Positions 1 through 11,475 of a DNA stretch of 64,000 nucleotides are shown in pieces. Below the pieces are notes generated by a model. That model was not told the DNA's origin, searched no databases, and saw nothing but the letters and a program-made list of their open reading frames with translations. The stretch covers positions 700,236 to 764,235 of the forward strand of contig VWND01000017.1 in assembly GCA_009599575.1 (NCBI GenBank), given 5' to 3'. The first letter of the stretch is position 1. Every line of letters starts with the position of its first letter. Origin of the DNA: Blumeriella jaapii (Eukaryota; Ascomycota; Leotiomycetes; Helotiales; Drepanopezizaceae). The translations under genes were made by a program, and so were the position numbers.

Positions 1-661
1 CTCTTTCGATCGCGCCATCTTGTCGGGTTGGTGATATAATACTGCGACCGGCCCCACGGTCAGCAGATGATCGGGTGCGGAGCAGCCAAGAGGGAGGAGA
101 CGGGAGACTGACCAACGAGATAGCGATTTTGGAAGTTGAAGCCGTTCAGCTTGTCGCACGCCTGCTTTGCGTCCATGACGTCTTCATAGACCACGAACGC
201 CGTCCCCTTGGTGTTGTTGGCGATGCCCTGGCGGATTTGCCTGCCCTCGCCATTAGCCATCGCTCATCCCTCTCCGTCTGTGGGGAGGGCGCAGCGTTTG
301 CATTGCACTGCACGTACCGAATGGGCCCGAATTTGCCAAAGAGGTCGAAGAGCTCCTCGACGGCGACGTTGTAGCTGTGTGGCCCGTCAGTATGTGTGCT
401 CTGCCATCTTCCCATTCCCCAGTCCCATCCGTCTCGGCATCGGCCCGCCAACGCGGCTCTTCTTCCTCGGGGGGTGCTGGACGACGGACCTTAGATTCTT
501 GACGAACAAAGCTCTGCAGCACGCATACCAGTCAGCAAGGCATCGATAACTTCTTCACGCTCTCGTGCTGTCGCGCTTCCAGCCAGCACTTAACAAGCTT
601 CTCGTCGATGCAGGGCCACATACCGATTGACCTCAGGTGCGAGTTTACCGCCTCGACTCAT
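1..661 (-). CDS. SF3B6: SF3b p14 / SF3B6 pre-mRNA branch-site protein, 3' end missing
   Basis: Small RRM subunit of the SF3b complex of U2 snRNP, which sits at the branch adenosine during spliceosome assembly in the nucleus. Exons read from the sequence are 624-661, 490-513, 318-374, 113-240 and <1-41. They join without frame break into [13 protein letters not shown], then the RNP2-like ALFVKNLSYNV, then [19 protein letters not shown], then RNP1-like [18 protein letters not shown], then [19 protein letters not shown] at the window edge. This order and spacing match p14 of animals and fungi, including the conserved NRYLVVLYH stretch. The ATG at 661 is followed by the family's [10 protein letters not shown] start. 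Five exons in 660 bp is intron-rich; one donor (GTCCGT, after 490) is weak. The last roughly 35-40 residues lie outside the window. Identification is firm; exact exon edges are slightly less so. Confidence 0.93.
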
Positions 662-2396
662 AACTTGGCTGCGCGTTGAGTGAACAGTGTGTAGTGTGTT
701 TGGGGGAAGGCAGGGCAGGGCAGGAGGGGAGATGGAGAGAGAGTTTGAGGTGCGAGAGGTGGAGCGAGAGCGAACGCGAGGTGTGGTATCGGCGTGGTAT
801 CGGATCCGAGGGGCGGAGCGGGGCGGGGTGGGGCGGAGCGGGGCGGAGTGGGATGGGCCAGCCTGGATTTTTCATCAGCGCTTCATCGGCGCTTGGCTGG
901 AAGAAGAAGCTGTGGGGTCGGTCTGCTTAGTCACCGCAGGGGCTTGGCTTATCTTGGCTTGACTGGTCGTGTCTTGGCTTGGCTTGGCTTGGCTCGACAT
1001 TCAACTGCAGGTGCTTTTTTATCTACAGTATATATACACACATACATCGATCGAACAGTCTTGTACTTTCATGCCAATGCTCAAGTCCTCCTACCACCTC
1101 TCCTTCAACCTTGGGCACACGAAGGCTACATCGTCTTGGATCCGGGAAAGTGAGAAGCTGGCATCGATATGTGTAAGCTCAAATGAAAGGCTTGCCTTTC
1201 CATCTCACAATCTCACCCAGGCTCAATCATGAAGGAGACATCACTTCACACCTGTTCTGCAAGCACCAGCATATATTTCTCTACATCTCTTGTGAATGCA
1301 GACACCTCTCTTACTGGATGTTACTGCTGCTTGGACAAGCCGTAATTACATCAGAGAAATGTCTTAGACATCTCAAATCCGCTATTGTCTTTCAGCAAGT
1401 GTTGGAATTCGCGACAGAACCACACGCGTTTAGATAAGCGCTATGCTTGGTATATACGGTTCGTGTATCCATATGTTTATCGCATGCACCTAAAGGACTT
1501 GAATATCAAGCTGTTCGCATCGACTTTGCAACTTCCTATTGTTCTCGATCTCTGCGTTGTATCTCGTCCGCTGCTTTCACTTTTTGGACTCTTTCCAACC
1601 TTTAGTTCTCTCCGTTTCTTCTTAAAGCAGGCTTTTTTACAAGACTCCCATTATCTTTCTCCTTAATTCCACCTTAACGCTCTTCAAGCTCCCCTAGCTT
1701 ATTTCTTCCTTCTTTGGCTCTTCCAAATATTCAGTTCTCTCGGTACCTTGTTATAGCTTGCACTTGTGCAAGACTCCCGTCGTCTTTCTCCTTAATTCCG
1801 TCTGATCGCTTTTCAAGCTCCCCTAGTATAATTTCTTCCTCCTTTGGCTCTTCCAAATATTCAGTTCTCTCGGTACCTTATAGCAAAGCCGGCATTTATG
1901 CAAGACTCCCGTCGTCTTTTTCTCTTAACCTTCATCTTATCGCTCTTCAAGCTCCCCCCACACACCTCCTTCCTATTGTGGCTTTTCCAAACATTCACTT
2001 CTTTTCGTACTGGTTAGAACAGACATGGCCACAAGACTCCTGTCGTCTCTTTTTTAAACTTCACCTTATCACTCTTCAAGCTTCCATCGACACACTTCCT
2101 CCATATAAGACTCTCGTCTTTTCACATGATCCATCTCAACCCTCAACATGCTCCATCTTACCCCTCAACAAGCTCCCATCCAGGACTCTCCTTTCGAAAG
2201 TATTGGTTCGAATGATTTCATTCGAATGACTTCGACACCAGGGTGCCTCATGTCAACCTCAGGTACCCAATATCCACGCTACTTGAAGCACCTTACGCAT
2301 CTTCACCCACCATAACTTCTTTCTCAATTTGACTCACCTCGCTTAATTGAACTCCCCACAACCAAGATACCTTACTATTCCAAGACGACACAGACA
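662..2396. other. Intergenic region between SF3B6 and the repeat protein
   Basis: No convincing gene. It holds a G-rich stretch at about 790-860 (repeated GGGGCGGAGC-like words), TTGGCTTGGCTTGGC repeats near 945-1000, and the 130-bp pyrimidine-rich minisatellite listed separately. A short inverted repeat (TTCGAATGA, 2-nt gap, TCATTCGAA) lies near 2206-2225. This region must contain the promoters of both flanking genes, which diverge. Confidence 0.6.
1585..2115. repeat. Degenerate tandem minisatellite, about 130 bp x 4
   Basis: Four successive copies of a pyrimidine-rich unit can be aligned by eye. Each carries GGCTCTTCCAAATATTCAG-like, CAAGACTCCCGTCGTCTTT-like and CTTTTCAAGCTCCCC-like blocks in the same order; the GGCTCTTCCAAATATTCAG block occurs near 1717 and 1847, and a diverged form near 1980. 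Copies differ by substitutions and small indels. The top strand is strongly C+T rich. Confidence 0.75.
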
Positions 2397-4463
2397 ATGC
2401 CGAATCGCAAGGGTCACGACTCCACGCCCAGAGCTAAAGCTAAAGACCGCGCTCCCTCTCAAGACCCTCGCCCTCGTCGTCCATGGATCAGCGCCCACCA
2501 GATCACAATTCTCGTCCGCGAGGCCCGCACCCAGCACCACACTCACCCAACTGAACATCTCAGCCCAGACGAGCAGTATGAAGCGCGCGAAGCATGGTTG
2601 ATGATCGTCCAGGACTCTCTGCGCGCCTTCTGCGACCAGATGCGGTGCCAGAAATGCGGTGGGTTCTGTGGCGCAAGCAAGGTCGGCGAACTTGATGGGC
2701 GAGGAGATTTCATTAGGAAATGGGGTTTGAAGTTGTGGTTGGAGGAGCTCGGCGTCGAGATGGAGGGGTGCGATGTTGAAGCATTGACGGATGACAGGGT
2801 TGGCCAATGGGATGATCTGCTATGGGATGTTGTTTACTCGATAACGTGTACGAGGGATGGGGAGTGCGTGGCCAAAGCCGAGTCGGAAGCTGCGGAGCAA
2901 GCCAGAATACAGCGTGATGCCAGACGGGAACAAGAAGATGCTTCGAGAAGGGCATTGGCAGCCAAAAAGAAGGTGGAGGAGAGTCAACTGGCGGATCTAC
3001 AGCAGTTCGCTCGTGTGGGATCGCCGCCTGGGGGATACGCGAACTACCTAAGGAGTCTGAACGGTGCAGATAAAGAGGTCAGCGACGAGGAGCCTTGGAG
3101 TGTGCTGAGCGAGAATCGGAAAAAGATGGCCGAGAAAGCAGCGAAGCGTGAAGAGGGTGCGGGGGCTTTGATTTCGATCGAAAAGGATGACGAGGAAAGC
3201 TCATCGCCGCAGAAAGTCGATAAGTGCAAGGTGGATGATGATGATGATAGCACCGAGGAAGGCGTCAAACCAGCAGTCACTCCAAGTCCGAACACTGCAA
3301 CCGCGAGCTATCAGGTGGGTGAAGATGGAAGTCTCATCATTGAAGATTACGACACACCACTCCGACCCAGCTGTCCAAGTGTCGATCCATATCCATCGGA
3401 TGAGGAAATCATAAGCTTGATACCTCGCACACCCGACACCGACGACTCGTACCTGAGCACTCCGACGCCTCCTCGTGGACGTAAACGCAAGCGGGCAGGT
3501 GAACCCGAATCAGAGCCCGACACCTCCGTCAAGCCAAAGAAACTCAAGGACGACTCAGCCACCGCTGACAAGAAACCTTCTACCTCTGAGAGCGGCGAGC
3601 TCGAAGCGGGCGGACAAGGATCGGGCGTCTCTTTGATTGATGAACTGCTCGAAGAGAGTGATGGTGACGATGGCCGTCTGTCTGGTGCGCCCAAGGACGA
3701 TGTAGACAAGGAGTCTGTGGGAGACTTCTCATCGCTGTTCGGAGATGAGAACGAGAACACGGGCGTGGAAGATGGAAGTGGCGGTGCCGATGTCAAAGAT
3801 GGATCTTCGCTCTTCGGGGATGACGGCGAGGCGGTTGATAGTGAAGCTAGCGAGTACCCTGCGCTTGGTGCGCCCAAAGACGATGTCGACACGGAGTCTG
3901 TGGGGGGTTTCTCATCGCTGTTCGGAGATGAGAACGAGAACACGGGCGTGGAAGATGGAAATGGCGGTGCCGATGTTAAAGATGGATCTTCGCTCTTCGG
4001 GAATGACGGCGAGGCGGTTGATAGTGAAGCTAGCGAGTACCCTGCGCTTGGTGCGCCCAAAAACGATGTCGACACGGAGTCTGTGGGGGGTTTCTCATCG
4101 CTGTTCGGAGATGAGAACGAGAACACGGGCGTGGAAGATAGAAGTTTCAGTGTCGAGATCAGTGCTTTGCTTACTACGACCGAAGACGATGGGGATGAGG
4201 AGCGTTTCGAGGACACCTCTTCGATGTTTGCCGATGATGAATACGAGTCCTCGGACGAAGAAGACAACGAAGGAAGCGAGAACAACCTCTCTGATGCCGG
4301 TGATGAGGGTCCGGTTGGAAGAAGAATGAGAGATGGCAATGCGGAAATTCAAGATGACAATTCCGAGGATAGAGACGCTTTTTTCGGAGATGATAGGGAG
4401 GGGGGATTTGTGGAGGAGCAAGCTCGTGAACAGAGCTCGAGCGAGGAGAGCGAGGAGCTGTAA
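2397..4463 (+). CDS. Acidic repeat protein with SSLFGD motifs, unknown function
   Basis: Single-exon frame of 688 aa with ATG at 2397 in a good context (GACAATGC). Visible parts: a folded-looking N-terminus of about 160 residues with a Cys cluster (CDQMRCQKCGGFCG near residues 77-90, CTRDGEC near 150-156) that could bind metal; a charged coiled-coil-like stretch (about 160-200, Ala/Glu/Arg/Lys rich); a long disordered acidic part; a basic nuclear-localisation-like cluster RGRKRKRAG near residue 360; then tandem repeats of 61 residues (183 bp) beginning near 3687, 3870 and 4053. Each repeat carries FSSLFGDENEN and DGSSLFGDDGEA-like words, and related TSSMFADDE and AFFGDD words follow. I do not recognise the family. 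Composition suggests a nuclear, chromatin or transcription-associated protein; this is inference only. Confidence 0.75.
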   Translation: MPNRKGHDSTPRAKAKDRAPSQDPRPRRPWISAHQITILVREARTQHHTHPTEHLSPDEQYEAREAWLMIVQDSLRAFCDQMRCQKCGGFCGASKVGELDGRGDFIRKWGLKLWLEELGVEMEGCDVEALTDDRVGQWDDLLWDVVYSITCTRDGECVAKAESEAAEQARIQRDARREQEDASRRALAAKKKVEESQLADLQQFARVGSPPGGYANYLRSLNGADKEVSDEEPWSVLSENRKKMAEKAAKREEGAGALISIEKDDEESSSPQKVDKCKVDDDDDSTEEGVKPAVTPSPNTATASYQVGEDGSLIIEDYDTPLRPSCPSVDPYPSDEEIISLIPRTPDTDDSYLSTPTPPRGRKRKRAGEPESEPDTSVKPKKLKDDSATADKKPSTSESGELEAGGQGSGVSLIDELLEESDGDDGRLSGAPKDDVDKESVGDFSSLFGDENENTGVEDGSGGADVKDGSSLFGDDGEAVDSEASEYPALGAPKDDVDTESVGGFSSLFGDENENTGVEDGNGGADVKDGSSLFGNDGEAVDSEASEYPALGAPKNDVDTESVGGFSSLFGDENENTGVEDRSFSVEISALLTTTEDDGDEERFEDTSSMFADDEYESSDEEDNEGSENNLSDAGDEGPVGRRMRDGNAEIQDDNSEDRDAFFGDDREGGFVEEQAREQSSSEESEEL
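3687..4140 (+). repeat. In-frame 183-bp coding minisatellite, about 2.5 copies
   Basis: The word GCGCCCAA-GAC-GATGT recurs at 3687, 3870 and 4053, exactly 183 bp apart, so the reading frame is preserved. Copies 2 and 3 are nearly identical at the DNA level, pointing to recent expansion or homogenisation. The third copy breaks off after the NTGVED word. Confidence 0.9.
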
Positions 4464-7400
4464 ACTACTTTGATGGTTCGAGGATGCATAGGTCGCTAGT
4501 TGCATTGAGTTGAGGGCGGCTGGCAAGCTGGAAGCACTTTTACATTGCTGAATAAATTCTTCTCTAAAAGTACATCGCCACTTTTCTTCGTCTCTTTTTT
4601 CACACTTACATACCTATGAAACGTGTACCTACCTACCTAAGTGGGTAGCGTTGTCATACACCAGTCAATGTGCACCACTGTACCATAAGATAATGTATTG
4701 TACACCAGTATCAACAAAAGACCGCCTCCGCCGAAGCCAAATCGGCCATTCCCCCAGATACCCCAACACCAGCTTCCGACGAGATGACTTGGTAGCAAGT
4801 CGTTTCCCTACCTTCAAGCGAGCCGGGAATTTAAACAAGGAAACTTGTTTGAAGAAAGCCCGGTACAAGAAATAAGCAGTTAGATTCGATATCTGGAACC
4901 GCGTACACAGGTCGGTAAGGTGTGCTAGCTTTCCCGGAAGTTTTATCAGAGTTTCAAAGACTGCCCAGTTGCAGCGATTCGTCGACATCTTTGGCCCGTC
5001 TTCTTCTGCGGGGTCGAAAGGGAAAGACATGGAAACTGCGTTCCAGGATATGCTGCTTCAATAGCGCTCGAGCGTTGAGATTTGCCGAGTGGCCAGAAGA
5101 CTGGAGGTGTTATGTGCAGGTAGGAAGGAGCCCAATCAGGTAGTGGGCGTATATGCCGCGACATATGGCACTGCTCAGACACGACACCTGAGGGCCGTCA
5201 CAAAAGTCAACGAAAATTCTACCCAATCGTCCCACTCTGTGTGCTTCTGTTTTTGAAATGCTTGACCCTGTTGTTGTATCGCCGCTTGTATACCCGAGCA
5301 GAATCACCTGCATGTGCAACTCATACCAACAGATCCAACGTTTGTACAGTATAGTGAATCCATCCTCCTCGCCTTTCCCCAGAACAACGGCAATCCAGTC
5401 CAGTTTTCCGTGGGAGCTATAGACTGCCACCTCGATGAAGCAACCGAGTTCAGGATCTTCCACCCGGTAAAGTAGTCCGTAATGTGTACCCAGGATACTT
5501 GTACAGGTATCTGCGTTTATTCCCGTTCCAGTAAGCGACGCTAGCACATCATATCTCACCAAATCCCCCCCCCCCCCCCCCCCCCAAAAATGTGATCCCA
5601 ACAAGGTTAATGGCTCACTTACTCACCAAGATCATAACTACGCTATAGGCCATTATTCTGCTTTTCGGATTGAGTATATTGCCGCGCGAGAAGTCAGGTT
5701 TGAGATTTAGAATGTGGTTGTTGCGGGTAGGTAAAGGCGGACTTTGTGTGCGCGATGGTTTGAGATCTTATTTTGACTTGCAGTTTCGATACGTCTTGGC
5801 TGAACTCGATATCACTTATGGAAAAGATAGGAAGGAGTGCTATGGGAAATGCTACCGAGGTAATCCACTGGATGTGATTTTCATTTCATATGAGATGCTC
5901 GGCATTTTCTGTCAATGCCAGCCTCCCCCGTACTACGCAAAACTGACGCGTGATGGAAGGGGTTTCAAAGATAAAGAACTCTGAAATGGTATTTGATGCT
6001 GTCACAGAACGGGATCAAGGCTGTGGGAAACTGGATTTTGATGTCTTCCATTGAAGTAAGGGGCTGCTGCAGACGGTATACCACTAACCTCGGGTTTGTC
6101 TTCGATGAACAGGTGAACGCTGTTTTCCGATAATCGTTACATTGATTTCTGGTTGAATCTTTGATTCAAATTACATTGCCCAACGTTGCGTAAACATAAC
6201 GATGAACGATGACGGACGGAGTCATATGTCAAACGCTTGCAGGTACGCATTTGTCCGTTCAAGTAGTATCATATTTCATCTTTATACCCTATATGTTTGT
6301 ACAAATTACCTGACTTATGGTCTGCATCCAGTCTGCATTTCTCATAACATATCATGATCCCAAACAGATCGAGAAAAATCCGATAGGTACTGCTTTTAAT
6401 TTGTTCCTCAAGAACTCAACCCAAACTCCCCTGACAAAAATAAAAAGGTTTGAATATGTCCCAGAGTATTTTTATATGTTTACGGATAATCAAGGCATAC
6501 TGGACATGGTTTACCCAGTGAGCCAACTAGCAGATTCTTCACCTTTGTAGAGCGTGCAGTCTAATCTTTACGGAGTATTTCTTGATAATCCTGACACTGA
6601 TCCTTTTCCTCTTGAAAAATGGTATGTCTGGGCGAGCCTCCGAGGCCCGAGAAGCGCATTTTCTCAAGAAACGCGAAGATTTCACAGGAGAAGATCGGGC
6701 TGGCTTGTATCTTGGAGGTGAATTCTGTGAAGTAAGATCTCGAGGATGCTCGGAAGATAAGCAGGAAAGTAGCGGCTGGGAGGAGCTATGTTGCAGAGAA
6801 GGTTGGTGTGGTGATGCTCAATTTCGGAGATAAAATAACCAGGCATGTCGGGAAGTTCGTGGAGAGCCGTGTCAATTCTATGATTCTTTGCCTACCTAGT
6901 TATTTTACCAGAATGAAGCATCCTAGTTCTACTTCCAGACAGCAGCATCACGGATGTTGTCAAATATCACATCTGTCTTCACTTTTCAATTGTACTTCTT
7001 CTATAATCTTTACTTTTACCGGGTGAGATAAGCTAGTTCTATTCCCAAATATCGATGCAGGTAGTATAGCTCTTGTTTGCAGATACACCTGACTAATAAA
7101 GAGTCTTCAGAGACCTTGGGGTTGGACGGTGATTAACTTCTTTGTGCTAGCGTCTCGCTTATCTTATTATGCCATTTACAACAACAACGCGCCTCTCTTT
7201 ACCTCTCGTGGTTTAGAACTAGGTCACTTGGACTGTTTAGGTTTTCACTTCGACCTTTAACTAACATCTTTTAACATTTATCGACAATGGGTAATTCGAA
7301 CCACCTAAGGAGACTAGTGTGGGGACCGGGGTAGGAGCCGACTATCTCAACCTGAGCTTCCCTTCGTCACCACCACCACCTCACCCAGCTCACAACTCAC

Positions 7401-7631
7401 TCCCATCATCACCTCACCCACATCTCTTGTGGCGAGAGACCTCTCTGAGCTCTTAGCATTGCTTGAACATCATACTCAACCGTCATTCTCACAATTGATT
7501 CGAGATTGAGTCCTCAAGATACCCTCGCCCCCTCGGCGGTCGCTGGACAGGAAAAAAAAACCTGCCGTCGGATGAGTAAGTGGTCTGGAAGTAGGACTGG
7601 TCGAGCCCTGTTATTAACACGCAATAGGAAC
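4464..7631. other. Gene-poor stretch of about 3.2 kb
   Basis: Only short open frames occur. The longest, on the minus strand at 5110-5604, has no ATG near its beginning and reads through a 21-base C run at 5565-5585, so I do not call it. Sequence just before 7632 (7290-7500) is the likely leader and promoter of the BTB gene; a CACCACCACCACCTCACCC stretch lies near 7366-7384. Confidence 0.5.
5565..5585. repeat. Poly-C tract, 21 bases
   Basis: Uninterrupted run of C, directly followed by AAAAA. One of four G/C homopolymers of 19 or more bases in this window. Confidence 0.9.
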
Positions 7632-8480
7632 ATGGATTTTCCCAGCGTGATCCTCGTCATCGGTCCCGAGAAGACTCTATTCGAAATCAGCCAGGACCTG
7701 ATCTGTGGCCAGTCGGTATTCTTCAAGACAGCATTTGAAGGAAGTTTCCTGGAAGCAACGACAAAGGTGATGGAGATACCGGAGGGGGATGCGGATCTAT
7801 TCCACACGTTCTTCGCCTACTGCCGCCGCGGCTACAAGGGCTTTTTGGAGATGTCCCTGAACCTCGAGGATCAAATACTGGCCTACATCTTCGCGGACGA
7901 GTACCAGTGCGAGGGATTCATGAACTGTCTCATGGACAAGATGCAGAACACTCTGCTCGATTTCAAGTCCGCGTCCGGTGACCACCTCGATGCCACGCTG
8001 ATCAAAGACGTCGTCGACTCCAACATGGGACCCGGATCTGGCGGTTTCCTCAGCGCCACTCTGATCGAGCACATCGTCGACAACACCATGGGCCCACAGT
8101 CCGCCCGCCTGCAAGAGTTCGGCGCGGCTTGCATTGCGTTCGGCGTTCGGAACTCCGACATTGGCGCCGAGGAAGTCGAGGGCTACCTAGAGGAGTTCAT
8201 CCAAGTCCCGGAAATCCTCAAAGAGTACCTAGAGCTCGCGCAGTTCCCAATGACGAAGCAATGCTCGTGCCGTGATGACCGAGTCGTCCTGCATGATCCA
8301 CGCGTCCGTACCCAGATGGGAGCCTTCCACCTGTGTTACTTTCACGTGCACAAGAAGGGAGAAAAGTGTGAGTCGGAACCAAACGGCCCTGACCACGAAG
8401 ACACCGAGGAGACCTGCCGAGTGTGCACTAGCTTTGACTTCAATAATGTGGTCTTCCTCTTGGATAACCCAGATGCCTGA
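7632..8480 (+). CDS. BTB/POZ domain protein
   Basis: Frame of 282 aa from the ATG at 7632 (MDFPSVILVIG). The N-terminal part matches a fungal BTB/POZ domain: a phrase like DLICGQSVFFKTAFEGSF, then MEIPEGDADLFHTFFAYCRRG, then a region predicted helical. BTB domains mediate dimerisation and Cullin-3 or other partner binding. A tandem near-repeat follows (DHLDATLIKDVVDSNMGPGS, then FLSATLIEHIVDNTMGPQS, about residues 118-160). The C-terminus is Cys/His rich (CSCRDDR, HLCYFHVHKKGEKC, TCRVC), suggesting metal binding. The frame is open upstream to 7506 without another good ATG; an ATG at 7572 sits on a GTAAGT-like donor, and AATAG precedes 7628, so a 5' intron or upstream exon is possible. Substrate or partner unknown. 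Confidence 0.75.
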   Translation: MDFPSVILVIGPEKTLFEISQDLICGQSVFFKTAFEGSFLEATTKVMEIPEGDADLFHTFFAYCRRGYKGFLEMSLNLEDQILAYIFADEYQCEGFMNCLMDKMQNTLLDFKSASGDHLDATLIKDVVDSNMGPGSGGFLSATLIEHIVDNTMGPQSARLQEFGAACIAFGVRNSDIGAEEVEGYLEEFIQVPEILKEYLELAQFPMTKQCSCRDDRVVLHDPRVRTQMGAFHLCYFHVHKKGEKCESEPNGPDHEDTEETCRVCTSFDFNNVVFLLDNPDA

Positions 8481-9799
8481 CTCGTCCGGTCGTTACGGGC
8501 TGCTCAGGTTGAGGCGCGAAAGGGTCTAGATCTGCGGCTGTGACGGAAATGAGATTCAAAGCATTTTCCTCTTTGGGTAAAGAAGTTTTTACGTTCCTGT
8601 AATGCTAATTTGTGATCCTTCACTTTTGTCTCGATGTCGCTGATGCAGGTGACTCCCTCCTATTTGACATTCTTCGTCTTAAATTTCCATGTAGATGCGC
8701 TCAGAACAGTGATACTCCGTTCTTCGGCTTTGACCATGTGTACACATACATGGGTTTTCACCTCAACGAGATATCTGTGCTGGCCGTTCCTTCTAAACTT
8801 CTGAAGCTCGACGCTGTTCGGTCCTATATCACATCGCAATGCACCTATCTGAGGCTATTCCACAGGGTGGCATCACAATCACAATCACAAGTCTTCAAGC
8901 CCAGGTCATTTCCGCCCACAACATGAACCTCAGCAACAACTGTTTCCGCTGCGTCATCTCGACATCCCCCCCCCCCCACTTGGATCGTATTTCTGTATTT
9001 CTGAAGCCGAGAATGAGTTTCCGCGGGGGGGTGAAGATGTAGCAGTACGCAATCAAGTCTTTTTTGAGTAGTCTTCCGGGCTTGGAAAGACCCAGATCTG
9101 ACATGAGATGGATCAGTAGAGAGGGATCTAACGATGTACATTGGGGAAATAAGATATTTGGCCTACAACGTACGTCTTTGTATTCCTCCCAGAGCAGTTT
9201 GTTGTCGAATATCGAAAAAATCATTTCCAGTTGGGGAAGGCTAAGTATAGGTTGGTTGTCCTACCAATGGTCAAACTCGAGGTTGACTGTGCGAAGCGAA
9301 GAAAGTCAACAACTGCACAGTTGACTTTCGACTTTAGTTGTACAGTCCCATTCCAGGTGTACAACATGCAATCATACACATCGATCCCATGAATTAACCA
9401 AAAACCCACGAAAAACGGGCGGATATTTAATTAATATCGAGGAAATGATTTTAATTGGGGCAGACCGTTTTAACATGTATCCAAACACCGATAAATTTGC
9501 TGCCACGATCTGGACATAAACAAAGCTTTAGTCTCGTCCTTAACCTTAAAACTCCACGAGTCAGAGGCATGATTTCGCACATCCGAGGCTGATGATAGAT
9601 GCGAGCTAATAACACGTAAAGGTACTTACAGTACAGTACTGTACGTACCATCGCCCTTCACGTACTGTGCAAACGAACCCCCGCCACGACCCCTCCTCGC
9701 TCCTCGTCAAGTCCTCGCCGTCGACCTCAGACAGATCAACGTCCATCTCGTCCCTCTCACCACTTCGCATCTATATACTTCGAGAGAAGGGCGCACATC
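8481..9799. other. Intergenic region, 1.3 kb
   Basis: No supported gene. Contains a perfect 10-bp inverted repeat, GAAAGTCAAC at 9301-9310 and GTTGACTTTC at 9320-9329, with a 9-nt loop. A GTACAGTACTGTAC-like word lies near 9630-9645, about 160 bp upstream of the pyroglutamyl peptidase gene. No function is implied for either. Confidence 0.5.
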
Positions 9800-10698
9800 A
9801 TGGGCTCTCTTGCGGAAGAGTCTGCGCCGCAACAGGAGGAGGAGATTACAGTGCTGGTCACTGGCTTTGGAGTACGTGTGTCCTGTCAACTGTAGCTCTC
9901 TCTCCCAGAGTGCCGTCTTCGAGGCACCATAGACGACCGTGCAACCTGCCAGCTTGCCAAACCACAACATCTTGGAAACCGTGGAGCCCACTGAGAGAGA
10001 ACCAAACGCTGACCATGGCCTCCGTGTAGCCTTTCCGTGCCCAAAACCCTATCAATCCTTCCTGGGAGATCGCAAAGGGACTCCCGCCCTTCCTCCCTCC
10101 GTCGACCTTTCAGCCTCTGGAGGCGTCTGCCATGGCGAAGGCCGTGCCGGTGCGAATACTCGTTCATCCCGAGCCTGTCAAGGTGTCGTACACATCCGTG
10201 AGGGAGGTGGTGCCGACGCTGTGGGACCGCAGGAAGATCGACTACGCGATCCACATCGGCATGGCATCGGGGCGGTCGTTCTACAGCGTCGAGAGACGCG
10301 GCCACCGCGACGGGTACAACATGAAGGATGTGGACCACCAGCTGCTGGAAGACGACGAGCGGCGGAAGAGAGAGGGCGAAGACTGGGTGTGGAGCGGCAT
10401 GCCGGAGGAGCTCTTGAGCTCCGTCGACGTCGACGACGTCTGGAAGCGCTGGAGGGCGGCGATGCCGATGAAGGATGTCAGGGTTTCCGAGGACGCTGGC
10501 CGCTATCTCTGCGACTTCATCTACTTCTCGAGCCTGGCGCATCTGACGAAGAAAGAGGAGGCGCGCAGAGTGGTCTTCTTGCATGTGCCTGTCGCCGCCG
10601 ACGACGCGGCCATCGAGAACGGAATCGAGATCACGCTGGAGCTGATACGAGCCATCGTCCAGAGCGGACGCATGAAGACCTTGCTGGCCAACAAGTGA
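9800..10698 (+). CDS. Pyroglutamyl peptidase I (peptidase family C15)
   Basis: Cytosolic cysteine peptidase that removes N-terminal pyroglutamate. Exon 1 is 9800-9871 and exon 2 is 10030-10698, joined through a 158-nt intron (GTACGT...TGTAG) to give 246 aa. The join creates the family signature TGFGPFRAQNPINPSW. Candidate catalytic residues by family position are Glu112 (SFYSVERRG), Cys185 in the VSEDAGRYLCDFIYF block and His209 (RVVFLHVP). Length is slightly above the bacterial enzymes (about 215 aa), as usual for fungal members. The ATG at 9800 precedes a short acidic leader. No signal peptide, as expected. Identification is firm. Confidence 0.93.
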
Positions 10699-11025
10699 CA
10701 ACGGCCTGGGGGAGACGGCAAGGGAGGTCCTGAGCGAGGGGAGGCGAACATCTATCTATACGGGCAGCGTGCTTACGATTCCACGGCCGATTCCTACTTT
10801 GAACTCCTCGCATGTGTGTTTGCGGCCAAGGAGATATCGTGTTCTAGTAACGAAGAACAGCTGAGATTCCACTTGGCCTGATCTGATCCTGACGAAGACG
10901 AACGTCTCTCTGACCCTGCATTCGCTGATATCAAACAGTGTCTCTCAACCCCCACCAGCTCCTCGGCCGGTGCCCAAAAGCCCTTCCATTCATCCCCATA
11001 CGATCCTCACCTCCTCTCATCCTTC

Positions 11026-11436
11026 TCATTCCTGCACCTCACCCTCCTCCACGGCCTCCAACCGCACCAAATCAAGCTCCTCCCTCCTCACCAACCTCTC
11101 CCTCTCGCCACGGCTCAGCCTGGTCAAGTTCTCCGGGTCGACGCTCTCGTCGTCGTACTCCCGCCTCTTCGCCCAGCCGACGACGCACCGCTCGTCGCCG
11201 CCCACCGTTCGCCGCACGCTGAAACACAGAAACGGGAAGCCCTCGTCGTCGTGCGTGTCGACGAACCGCAGCGCGAGCGCGCCGCCCGACGTGCGCAGCG
11301 TCGTGAAGTACTGCGGCTTGGTCGGCAGCTGGAGGAGGTCGAAGTTGGCGTAGATGGCGGGGGGGCAAGCTGGGTGTTTATGGCGTCAACAGTCTATCTC
11401 CCCCTTGCTCTGAAATTCTAAGAAGGGTGGGGGGAC

Positions 11437-11475
<39 letters not shown>

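Noticed and set aside
3347..4339. 330-codon open frame on the minus strand
   Set aside because: Antisense of the acidic Ser/Asp repeat protein. The Ser/Pro-rich translation is the expected mirror of GAC/GAG/TCT-rich repeats.
4665..5030. 121-codon minus-strand frame
   Set aside because: Composition looks random and no motif, promoter or conserved block is visible.
5110..5604. 164-codon minus-strand frame with some protein-like stretches
   Set aside because: No ATG near its beginning, it reads through a 21-base C run and no splice or family signal supports it.
9886..10733. Long open frames on both strands overlapping the pyroglutamyl peptidase gene
   Set aside because: They are out-of-frame or antisense readings of the confirmed C15 peptidase exons.
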